From NCBI GenBank assembly GCA_018241425.1, contig JAFEDU010000002.1, forward strand, positions 186,001-250,000: a stretch of DNA of 64,000 nt. The letters are read 5' to 3'. The position numbers were made by a program, and so were the translations under genes. The first letter of the stretch is position 1; each line of letters opens with the position of its first letter. Below, piece after piece: positions 1 through 7,253 of the stretch. The notes below the pieces were generated by a model. It was not told where the DNA came from. It saw only the letters and a list, made by a program, of their open reading frames with translations, and did not search any database. The stretch comes from Pseudomonadota bacterium. Its GTDB lineage: Bacteria; Pseudomonadota; Gammaproteobacteria; Steroidobacterales; Steroidobacteraceae.

Positions 1-1140
1 CTCGAGCTTACGAGCTTCAGGGCGGATGCCGCCGCGCTCGCGACCGTCATGTTCGGCTCCGCGCCGGCTTACGCCTCGGTGCGCGAGACCGATGCCGCGG
101 CGCGCGCCTTCGTGGAAGGGGACCGGCTGCCGCTCCTGCGCCTGATGGCCGAAACCCGCGGCCAGGTCGACTCGCGCGACCCCACGCACGACGCACGCCT
201 CTTCAGCGCCGGCCTTGCGGCCGCGGTCTCCTGCGGCGACCCACCCCAGATATTCGACATGACGCTGCCGCCGCGCGAGCGCGTCCTGGCCCGCGACCAC
301 GCGATCGCGCAGCGTCAGGCGCTCCTGCCCGACACCTACGCGCCCTTCAGCATCGCCGAGTACCGCCGCATGCCGCTCGACTACGCGTTCATCGACGAAT
401 GCGTCGACTGGCCGGCGCGCACGCCGGCGTGGCCGTCCTCGCAGCTGGTGCCCGATGCGCCATACCCCGACATCCCGGTGCTGGTGGTGTCCGGCGAGCT
501 CGACAACATGACCAGCGCCGCAGACGGGGCGGCGGCCGCGGCGCGCTTCCCCGGAGCCCACCACGTCGTGATCGCCAACGGCTTTCACGTCAATGCACTG
601 GCGCACTCGCGCAGCGAATGCGGCGCGCTCCTGGTGCGACGCTTCTTCGCCAACCTGTCCACCGAGGACGACCGCTGCGCCGCCGAGGTCCCGCCGGTGC
701 GGCTGGTGCCCCGCTTCGCCCGTCGCGCGGAGGAGCTGTCGCCGGCCGCGGCCATCGAGGGCAACCAGGCCGACCAGGCCGCCCTCAAGGTCGTCACCGC
801 CGCGCTCCTCACCTGCGAGGACGCGATCGCGCGCGCGATCGCGTCGGGGGCGGGCACGGGCCTCGGCCTGCGCGACGGCACCGTCACGGTGACGCAGGCC
901 GGTGACGGGTTTCATCTGGCGCTGCATGGCGTGCGCTGGACCGCGGACGTGGCCGTCTCCGGCGAGGTGGACTGGCCCGGGCGTACCGGGGACGTGCACG
1001 CCAGCGTCACGCTCGAGGGGCCGCCCGGTGCAAGCGGAGCGCTGCAGCTTGAATGGCCTGAAGGCGTGGCCGGCGCGCGCGCCACGGCCCGCGGCACGCT
1101 CGGGACGCAGGCGGTCGCGGCGCAGGCACCGGCGCCCTGA
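1..1140 (+). CDS. Alpha/beta hydrolase, TAP-like C-terminal part (5' truncated)
   Basis: The reading frame is open from base 1, so the gene starts upstream of the window; the ATG at 49 is probably internal. What remains looks like the C-terminal half of an alpha/beta hydrolase of the tripeptidyl-aminopeptidase-like group. The VLVVSGELDN segment fits the strand and turn carrying the catalytic Asp. The ANGFHVNALA segment, about 35 residues later, fits the catalytic His, although family members more often read SGH there. The nucleophile elbow and oxyanion-hole region would lie upstream and cannot be checked. About 140 further residues after the His form a tail of unknown role. The gene ends 15 bases before the kinase-like gene at 1156, so the two are probably cotranscribed. 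Substrate unknown. Confidence 0.7.
   Translation, partial: LELTSFRADAAALATVMFGSAPAYASVRETDAAARAFVEGDRLPLLRLMAETRGQVDSRDPTHDARLFSAGLAAAVSCGDPPQIFDMTLPPRERVLARDHAIAQRQALLPDTYAPFSIAEYRRMPLDYAFIDECVDWPARTPAWPSSQLVPDAPYPDIPVLVVSGELDNMTSAADGAAAAARFPGAHHVVIANGFHVNALAHSRSECGALLVRRFFANLSTEDDRCAAEVPPVRLVPRFARRAEELSPAAAIEGNQADQAALKVVTAALLTCEDAIARAIASGAGTGLGLRDGTVTVTQAGDGFHLALHGVRWTADVAVSGEVDWPGRTGDVHASVTLEGPPGASGALQLEWPEGVAGARATARGTLGTQAVAAQAPAP
820..845. repeat. Perfect 26-bp palindrome inside the hydrolase gene
   Basis: Bases 820-832 are exactly reverse-complementary to 833-845, with no spacer, and each arm carries GCGATCGC. The stretch encodes an EDAIARAIAS peptide in the hydrolase tail. Alternating GC-rich Ala/Arg/Ile codons can create this by chance, so no function is assigned. 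Confidence 0.6.
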
Positions 1141-1155
1141 GTTCAAGGCGGCGGC

Positions 1156-2505
1156 ATGCAGACCGATGATCTTCCGGCGGGGATCGCGCCCTGGTTGCGC
1201 GAGCTGTGTGGCGGGGAGATCACGCGCCTGGAGCGGCACACCGCGCGGCGGGAAGCCTGGGTCGTCGATCTGCGCGACCGCAACGGCGCGGTCGTGGAAG
1301 GTTTCCTGAGGCTTGAGCGCACCCCCCTTCCCGGGGATCCCTGGTCACTGGCGCGCGAGACGCGCATCGTCGAGATCCTGCATCCGACCCCGGTCCCGGT
1401 CCCGCGGGTGCTGGGTCGCAACGCGACGCTCGCCTGCACGCTGTTCGAGCGGGTGCCCGGCCGCGCGGACCTGCAGAATGCGCCGCCGCAGCAGCAGCGG
1501 CGCGTGCTCGAGCACTTCTTCGATCTCGTCGCGGACCTGCACACCGTGGACATCGGGATCTTTCCCGAGACCGAGTTCCCGCGCCCGGCCGGCGCACGCG
1601 ACTGCGCGCTGCGCGAGATGGATTTCGTGCGGCAGCGCTGGAGCGGCTTCCTCGCCGGCCACCAGGATCCGCTCATCACCTATGGCATCGACTGGCTCGA
1701 GCGCCATGCACCGGCCTCCGTGCAGCGCGTCTCGTTCGTCCAGGGCGACACCGGGCCGGTGAACTTCCTGTTCGGGGACGACCGGGTGACCGCGATCATC
1801 GACTGGGAATGGGGCCACCTCGGGGATCCGATGGAGGACCTCGGCAACATCAGCGTGCGCGAGTTCTGGAACCCGTCGGGTGGACTCAGGGGCCTCTTCG
1901 GGCGCTACCAGGCGCGCTCCGGACTCAAGGTCGACCTGCAGGCGGTGCGCTACTACCGGGTGCAGCAGAACATGCGTGGCATGATCCCGATCGCGGAGCG
2001 CACCGTCATCGCCCATCCCCGCGAGCCGCTGGCCTGGTACCTGGCGTACCGCTATATCGGCGACCGGGCGACGCTCGAAGCGATCGCCGAGTACATGGGA
2101 GTCACCATCGAGAGACCGCAGATGCCACCCGATGCAGGCGCGAGCGATCCCCTCGCCGCCGCGGCGGACTGGGCCATCGAGCACGACGTGGTGAACGCCG
2201 TCGGGAGTCCCTTCGCGCGGGCGCGGGCCGCCGAGGTGGCGATCCTCATCCGCTGCATGGAGCGGGTCAGCCGACTTGGGAGCGAGATCGAGCGCCTCGA
2301 CCTCGACGAACTCGGCGCCCTCCTGGGCGCGACGGCCCGCGACTCGCGTTCGGGCAATGCGATGCTCGAGGACGCCATCCGCCGCCGCCGGCTGGAGGAT
2401 CGGGCGCTGGTCCAGTTCCTCGGGCGGCGCGCGTACCGGCTCGAGTGGCTGTACGCACCGGTCTCGGCCCTGTACCCGAACCGCCGCTGGGCACCGCTGG
2501 AGTAG
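1156..2505 (+). CDS. APH-like phosphotransferase family protein
   Basis: A 449-residue protein with the aminoglycoside/choline kinase fold. The first ~110 residues make the N-lobe (ETRIVEILHPTPVPVPRVLG). The catalytic loop is VQGDTGPVNFLF, where the usual HGD is QGD but the catalytic Asp and downstream Asn remain. The metal-binding loop IIDWEWGHLGDPMEDL follows. After about residue 310 there is an extra ~135-residue helical domain that standard APH proteins lack. Homologues often sit among acyl-CoA or xenobiotic genes, so the phosphoryl acceptor cannot be named; antibiotic resistance should not be inferred. The start is the first ATG after an AAGGCGG-like site, 15 bases behind the hydrolase stop. 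Confidence 0.75.
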   Translation: MQTDDLPAGIAPWLRELCGGEITRLERHTARREAWVVDLRDRNGAVVEGFLRLERTPLPGDPWSLARETRIVEILHPTPVPVPRVLGRNATLACTLFERVPGRADLQNAPPQQQRRVLEHFFDLVADLHTVDIGIFPETEFPRPAGARDCALREMDFVRQRWSGFLAGHQDPLITYGIDWLERHAPASVQRVSFVQGDTGPVNFLFGDDRVTAIIDWEWGHLGDPMEDLGNISVREFWNPSGGLRGLFGRYQARSGLKVDLQAVRYYRVQQNMRGMIPIAERTVIAHPREPLAWYLAYRYIGDRATLEAIAEYMGVTIERPQMPPDAGASDPLAAAADWAIEHDVVNAVGSPFARARAAEVAILIRCMERVSRLGSEIERLDLDELGALLGATARDSRSGNAMLEDAIRRRRLEDRALVQFLGRRAYRLEWLYAPVSALYPNRRWAPLE

Positions 2506-2546
2506 GCCACTCGCGCGGTGCGGCCCCGGGCGCGTCCGATGTTCGG

Positions 2547-3857
2547 TCAACCGGCGGCGCGGCGCTCGGGGTCCACGAGCAGCCAGCCCGCCGCGCTTGC
2601 GAATGCGAACGCGGTGCCGATGAGGAATGCCGCCGTCCAGTCGTGGCGGCCCGCGAGGTAGCCGACGATGGGCGTGCCGACGATGCCGCCCAGGTTGCCG
2701 CCGGTATTGAGGATGCCCGCCGCCGCCATCGTGTCCGCACGCCCGGTGTGCATGATCGCGGTCCAGTACGGGCCCTCGTTCACTTCCACGCAGAAGAAGC
2801 ACAGCGCCAGGACGCCGACGGCGACGTAGGCATTGGTGGCATCCACGGCCACGAACTGCAGGAGGCCCGCGGCGGGGAGCGAGATGAGCGGCAGCACGCG
2901 CAGGCCGCGCCGGACGCCCCGGCGCCGCACGAGCATCATGGTGAGCTGGCCGCCGACCCCGGCCCCCGCGGCAGCCGCGAGCGGTGGGATCGCGGCGAGT
3001 ACGCCGCCCTCGAGCATCGTGAAGTGCCGCTCCTGCACCAGGTACAGGAAGCACCAGTTCGCGATGAGGTAGTAGACGTAGTTCATGCACAGGTACGAGC
3101 CGGTGAGGATCAGCACCTGGGGGTCAGCAAACAGCGCGGCGATGCGCGAGCCGCTGATGCGCCCGTCGGGTTCTGCGCGCACGTGGCCCCCGAGCTCGGC
3201 GAGCTCCTCGGCGCTGACCTTCGGGTGCTGCTCCGGCGTGTTACGGGCGTAAAGGCCCCACCAAAGAATGACGGCCAGGGGCGGGAGCGCGATCCACAGC
3301 AGGGCGCGCTGCCAGTCGTAGGCGGCCATGAGCTGCGTGATCAGGGGCGGGGCGAGGGCGGCCCCCAGGCCCAGCGCGCAGCTCTGCACGCCCTGCACCA
3401 GGGGCCACTTGTCGGGCGTGAACCAGGCCTCGAACACCCCCGCGGACACCGGGAAGATCGGACCCTGGGATGCACCCAGCACCAGCTGGGCGGTGAGCAG
3501 GGCGGCGAACAGGGCGCCGCCGGTCAGGAACCACGGGGCGAGGGGCGTCGCGAGCGTCGCCAGCACCGCGACAATGCCGATCAGCACGAACGTGGCGCGC
3601 GCGCCCAGGCGCTGCCCGATCACGCCGCCGGGGAACTGCAGGCCCGTGTAGCCGACGAGGAAGGCGGTCTCGAGCCAGCCGAGTTGTGCGGCCGTAAGTC
3701 CCAGCTGCGGCATCATCTGCACGCCGGCCACGGTGATGCTGCGCGCCTGGATGTACGCGATCATCCCGAAGCCGAACAGGAACAGGTAGATGCGCCAGCG
3801 GATGCGCGGGCGCGTCGGGGGCGGGCGCTGGGAGAGCGGGATCGGCCCTGGGGTCAC
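2547..3857 (-). CDS. MFS transporter, ACS (anion:cation symporter)-like
   Basis: A 436-residue integral membrane protein with about 12 hydrophobic helices and a loop after helix 6, the pattern of the major facilitator superfamily. The helix 4-5 region (GASQGPIFPVSAGVFEAWF) resembles the anion:cation symporter group, which carries organic anions. I chose the GTG at 3857 because it overlaps the stop of the Rieske gene by four bases (GTGA), which implies translational coupling; a longer open frame upstream is antisense-like noise. Third gene of the flavoprotein-Rieske-carrier cassette, so it probably imports that cassette's substrate, perhaps an N-methylated zwitterion or acid (inference). Confidence 0.85.
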   Translation of the reverse strand: MTPGPIPLSQRPPPTRPRIRWRIYLFLFGFGMIAYIQARSITVAGVQMMPQLGLTAAQLGWLETAFLVGYTGLQFPGGVIGQRLGARATFVLIGIVAVLATLATPLAPWFLTGGALFAALLTAQLVLGASQGPIFPVSAGVFEAWFTPDKWPLVQGVQSCALGLGAALAPPLITQLMAAYDWQRALLWIALPPLAVILWWGLYARNTPEQHPKVSAEELAELGGHVRAEPDGRISGSRIAALFADPQVLILTGSYLCMNYVYYLIANWCFLYLVQERHFTMLEGGVLAAIPPLAAAAGAGVGGQLTMMLVRRRGVRRGLRVLPLISLPAAGLLQFVAVDATNAYVAVGVLALCFFCVEVNEGPYWTAIMHTGRADTMAAAGILNTGGNLGGIVGTPIVGYLAGRHDWTAAFLIGTAFAFASAAGWLLVDPERRAAG

Positions 3858-5002
3858 GCCGACCCGACCGCATCGCCGATACGGTCGAGCACGTAGCGGC
3901 GGATGTCGAGGTTGAAGTCTTCCATGGGGGCGTAGTACCCGCGTTCGTGCACGCGCGCGCTGATGCCCTGCTGCACGGCCTCGCAGATGGTCCAGTCCTG
4001 GCGGTTCACCAGGTCCCAGAACTCGCTCGTGTCGCGGTGATCGAAGTCGGGCTTGGCGAGCTCGAACGGCTCGAAGAGGAACTGGCAGGTGATGTCGGTG
4101 CGCTCCGGCCCGCGCGGCTCGAGGATGAATACGGCCGCGTGGTCGCAGGCGAGGCTCACGAAGAGGTTCGGGTAGACGAGCTCGCCCTTGTGGCGCACCT
4201 GCTCGTCCGCATCGAGCCCCGGGAACGGGCGGCGCCTCGTGGTGCCGGTGGTGGTGAACGTGTAGGCGCCCTCGCGGTGCGGGATGCCGCGCATCCAGTC
4301 CAGGCCCGCCCCGCCCCGGTCGCGGAAGGCGGGTACCACCGCGCACAGCTCCGGGTGGACGCCCGCGCAGTGGTAGCACTCGTTGTAGTTCTCGCAGATC
4401 ACCTTCCAGTTGGCGGCGACCGAGTAGCGGATCGTGTGGCCGATGCGCAGCTCAGCCAGCGGGTAGCGCGCGGTGCGCTCGGGGATCCCGCCGAGCTGCG
4501 CGGCGAGCGTGGTCGCCTTCGCCGGCGTGAGGTTCACGAACACGAACCCGCCCCAGCACTCAAGACCCACCGGGTAGAGGCTGAACTGCGAGCGATCGAA
4601 CCCGGGCTCGGTGGTGAGGTGCGGGGCTGCGATGAGGTTACCGTCGAGGTCGTAGGTCCACTGGTGGTACGGGCAGGTGATGCGCCCGGCCTTGAGGCCG
4701 CCGGGCAGCGCGGCGGAACCTGCCTCCGCGGCGCGGCACAGGCGCGAGCCGCGGTGGCGGCAGACGTTGTAGAAGGCCTTGAGCGCGCCCTGGCGGTTGC
4801 GCAGCACCAGGAGGCTCTCGCCGCACAGGTCGACCACGCGGTGGTCCCCGGGGGCGGCGAGTTCCTCGGCGCGACCGACGCACACCCACTCGCGGCAGAA
4901 GATGCGCTCCTTCTCGAGCGCGAAGATCTCCGCCGAGCGGTACCAGGTCGAAGGCAGCGTGGGCTCGAGGCCCGCGATCTTCGGCGGCAGTGTCGCGCTC
5001 AC
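3854..5002 (-). CDS. Rieske non-haem iron oxygenase alpha subunit, quaternary-amine type
   Basis: A 382-residue oxygenase component. The Rieske [2Fe-2S] ligands are C81-x-H83 and C110-x-x-H113. The mononuclear iron motif is NECYH with His211 and His216. Glu208 stands where most ring hydroxylases have the bridging Asp. A bridging Glu is known from carnitine monooxygenase CntA and, with the overall NYNECYHC pattern, points to the clade acting on quaternary or N-methyl amines (CntA, GbcA, stachydrine demethylase) rather than on aromatics. The GTG start overlaps the flavoprotein stop (GTGA). No ferredoxin reductase gene is visible in the window, so electrons must come from elsewhere. Likely role: oxidative N-demethylation of a betaine-like compound; exact substrate unknown. 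Confidence 0.85.
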   Translation of the reverse strand: MSATLPPKIAGLEPTLPSTWYRSAEIFALEKERIFCREWVCVGRAEELAAPGDHRVVDLCGESLLVLRNRQGALKAFYNVCRHRGSRLCRAAEAGSAALPGGLKAGRITCPYHQWTYDLDGNLIAAPHLTTEPGFDRSQFSLYPVGLECWGGFVFVNLTPAKATTLAAQLGGIPERTARYPLAELRIGHTIRYSVAANWKVICENYNECYHCAGVHPELCAVVPAFRDRGGAGLDWMRGIPHREGAYTFTTTGTTRRRPFPGLDADEQVRHKGELVYPNLFVSLACDHAAVFILEPRGPERTDITCQFLFEPFELAKPDFDHRDTSEFWDLVNRQDWTICEAVQQGISARVHERGYYAPMEDFNLDIRRYVLDRIGDAVGSA

Positions 5003-7101
5003 GCCTCGGTCTCCAGCTCGGCGCGCGCGGCCGTGCGGCGCGCCAGCGGTGCATCGCGGCGGTGCCCGAGGCTCGCGGGGTCGGCATCCAGCTCGCGCGC
5101 ATAACGGTGCCCGCTGTAGACGGCGTGCACGATCGCCCCGGGCGCGGCGGCATCGCCGATGCGGGTCACGGAGACGATGCCGGCGTCCTTGAGGTCTTCG
5201 GGGCGCGCGGTGAGCGCACCGTGCAGGAAGTCGTTGCCGAACCGGGCCCCGACGATCACGAGCGAGCGGCAGGGATAGCGGCTCTCGGCGTTGGTGAACT
5301 GGTTGGCGAGCGTCAGCTCGCCGGCCTTGAAGTCCGTCACCCGCGTGAGGGTATGCAGCGCGATCCCGTGCGCCGACAGCATGCGGTGGGTCTGCGGCTG
5401 TTCGTTGCTCATGATCGTCCAGGCCGAGGCGTGGCCGGCGGGCGTCACGTAGCGTACCTCAAGGCCACGGCGGGCGAGGTGCTCGGCGAGCACGCTTCCC
5501 ATGTAGTAATTGTCGAAGTCGTACACCGCGACCGGGCCCTCGGGCTGCGCCCCTTCGGCGATGTCGTCCGGCGTATAGATGCCAGGGCCCTCGATGCGTC
5601 CGGTCGGCACCTCGAGCGGCGAGTACAGGAGGCGCGCCCAGCGCGAGCCGGTGGCGATCACCACGTGGGTGTTGCCGAGTTCCAGGATGTCGTCCGCCGA
5701 CAGGCGGTTGCCGCGGTAGATGTTCACGTTGCCCAGCTTCTCCAGCTGCCCGCGGCGCCAGTCGAGCACGCGTCCCCAGGCACCGAGCCCCGGCAGGCGG
5801 GTCTCGAAGCGCAGGCGTCCGCCGATCTCGTCGGCCGCCTCGGCCACATTGACTTCGTAGCCGCGTCGCCCGAGGGAAAGCGCGCACTCAAGCCCGGCGG
5901 GCCCCGAGCCCACGACCAGGACGGAGGCGCCGCTCGCCGCCGGCGCGATGCGCTCGGGGTGCCAACCGCGCCGCCACTCCTCGCCGATCGTGGGGTTCTG
6001 GGTGCAGCGCACCGGCACGCTGTCGTGCCAGCTCGAGATGCAGATGTTGCAGCCGATGCACTCGCGGATGTCCTGCTCGCGCCCCTCGTCGATCTTGTTC
6101 GGCAGGAAGGGATCCGCGATCGAGGGACGCGCCGCGCCGATCAGGTCGAGCACGCCGCGCTTGATCTGCCCGACCATGGTGTCCGGGGAGGTGAAGCGGC
6201 CCACGCCGACGACCGGGCGCTTGGTCAGCGTCTTCACGAAGTCGATGACGGGCTCGTGGCTGCCTTCCGGGGCGAAGCGCGACGGGGCGCAGTCGGTGGG
6301 CGAGGAGTCGAGCTTCACGTCCCAGAGGTCCGGCAGGTCGGCCATGAGGCCCACCAGCTCGTGCGCCTCCGAGGCAGCGGCCTCGCTGGGGCGCGCGCGC
6401 AGCTCCTCGAGGCTGATGCGCAGCGCCACCGCGCACTTGCCCTGCACGGCCTCGTGCGTGACCTCGAGCAGTTCGCGCACGATGCGCGCGCGGTTCGCGA
6501 GGCTCCCGCCATAGGCGTCGGTGCGCATGTTCCACTCCGGCAGCAGGAACTCGTAGGGCAGGTAGCCCATGCCGGCGTAGACGTAGACGATGTCGAAACC
6601 GGCGCTGCGCGCGCGCCGTGCCGCATCCGCCTGCCACTTGAGGAGCTGGCGGATGTCGGCCTGGTCCATGACGCGCGGCCGCTGGTTGCCCATGAAGTTC
6701 ACGTGCGTCGCCATCCACGCGGTGCCCGAGGGCGACATGGGCGGCGTGCGGCTCAGGCGGTTCATGACCGAGCCGCCGCCATGCCACAGCTCGATGCCGG
6801 CGAGCGCCCCCTGGTCGTGCACGGCCTGGGTCATGAGCGCGTGCGAGCGGATGTCGTCGTCGTCCCAGAGCGTGGCGTAGGGAAGCGGGGCGTCATCCGA
6901 GGTCGGGTCGATGGAGACGTAGCCGGTGCACACCACGCCCCAGCCGCCTTCCGCCTTGGTGCCGCGAAAGGCGGCGCGCATGTGCGGCATGGTATTAGTC
7001 ATGCCGGCCGCGTGCGGCACGGCGTAGAAGCGGTTGCGGGCCGTGACGGGCCCGATGCGGACCGGCTCGAAGAGGATGTCGTAACGCGGATTGCGCGCCA
7101 T
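4999..7101 (-). CDS. Trimethylamine dehydrogenase-like FMN/[4Fe-4S]/FAD-domain oxidoreductase
   Basis: A 700-residue protein with the trimethylamine/dimethylamine dehydrogenase layout: an N-terminal old-yellow-enzyme barrel (ILFEPVRIGPVTARNRFY, ~1-340), a [4Fe-4S] motif CIGCNIC with a fourth Cys 12 residues on, then two nucleotide-binding domains (VLVVGSGPAGLECA near 390). Relative to Methylophilus TMADH, Ala31 replaces the Cys that forms the covalent FMN link, so FMN is probably non-covalent. The aromatic-bowl Tyr60 and Trp355 have equivalents, but Trp264 falls in a region three residues shorter and is absent. It probably dehydrogenates a secondary or tertiary N-methyl amine other than trimethylamine, such as dimethylglycine or an N-methylproline (inference). 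First gene of the cassette. Confidence 0.85.
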   Translation of the reverse strand: MARNPRYDILFEPVRIGPVTARNRFYAVPHAAGMTNTMPHMRAAFRGTKAEGGWGVVCTGYVSIDPTSDDAPLPYATLWDDDDIRSHALMTQAVHDQGALAGIELWHGGGSVMNRLSRTPPMSPSGTAWMATHVNFMGNQRPRVMDQADIRQLLKWQADAARRARSAGFDIVYVYAGMGYLPYEFLLPEWNMRTDAYGGSLANRARIVRELLEVTHEAVQGKCAVALRISLEELRARPSEAAASEAHELVGLMADLPDLWDVKLDSSPTDCAPSRFAPEGSHEPVIDFVKTLTKRPVVGVGRFTSPDTMVGQIKRGVLDLIGAARPSIADPFLPNKIDEGREQDIRECIGCNICISSWHDSVPVRCTQNPTIGEEWRRGWHPERIAPAASGASVLVVGSGPAGLECALSLGRRGYEVNVAEAADEIGGRLRFETRLPGLGAWGRVLDWRRGQLEKLGNVNIYRGNRLSADDILELGNTHVVIATGSRWARLLYSPLEVPTGRIEGPGIYTPDDIAEGAQPEGPVAVYDFDNYYMGSVLAEHLARRGLEVRYVTPAGHASAWTIMSNEQPQTHRMLSAHGIALHTLTRVTDFKAGELTLANQFTNAESRYPCRSLVIVGARFGNDFLHGALTARPEDLKDAGIVSVTRIGDAAAPGAIVHAVYSGHRYARELDADPASLGHRRDAPLARRTAARAELETEA

Positions 7102-7182
7102 AGGTGAGTCCGTTGCCCCGGTCTAAAGCGGCACGCCGTAGAGTCTGCCGGTCGGGGTCAGTGCGCGCGAGTCTGCCCGTAG

Positions 7183-7212
7183 TTGAGCGAATGTTCAATA
7201 AGCAGCTATGCT
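7183..7212 (+). promoter_or_regulatory. Candidate sigma70 promoter for the M14 peptidase
   Basis: TTGAGC at 7183-7188 and TATGCT at 7207-7212 are separated by 18 bases in the divergent gap between the flavoprotein and peptidase genes. The start codon at 7254 lies about 35 bases beyond the expected initiation point and is preceded by GAGG. Motif match only. Confidence 0.4.
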
Positions 7213-7253
7213 CCCGCTGCACGCCTCTTTTAACAAGACACCGAGGCCCTGTA

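Noticed and set aside
1156..2505. Aminoglycoside resistance gene
   Set aside because: Only the general kinase fold is shared; the catalytic loop differs, an extra domain is present, and there is no mobile or resistance context.
4990..7107. Long rightward open frame of about 700 codons opposite the TMADH-like gene
   Set aside because: It is antisense to a gene with clear motifs, has low-complexity Arg/Ala/His/Gly composition, and such frames are expected at this G+C.
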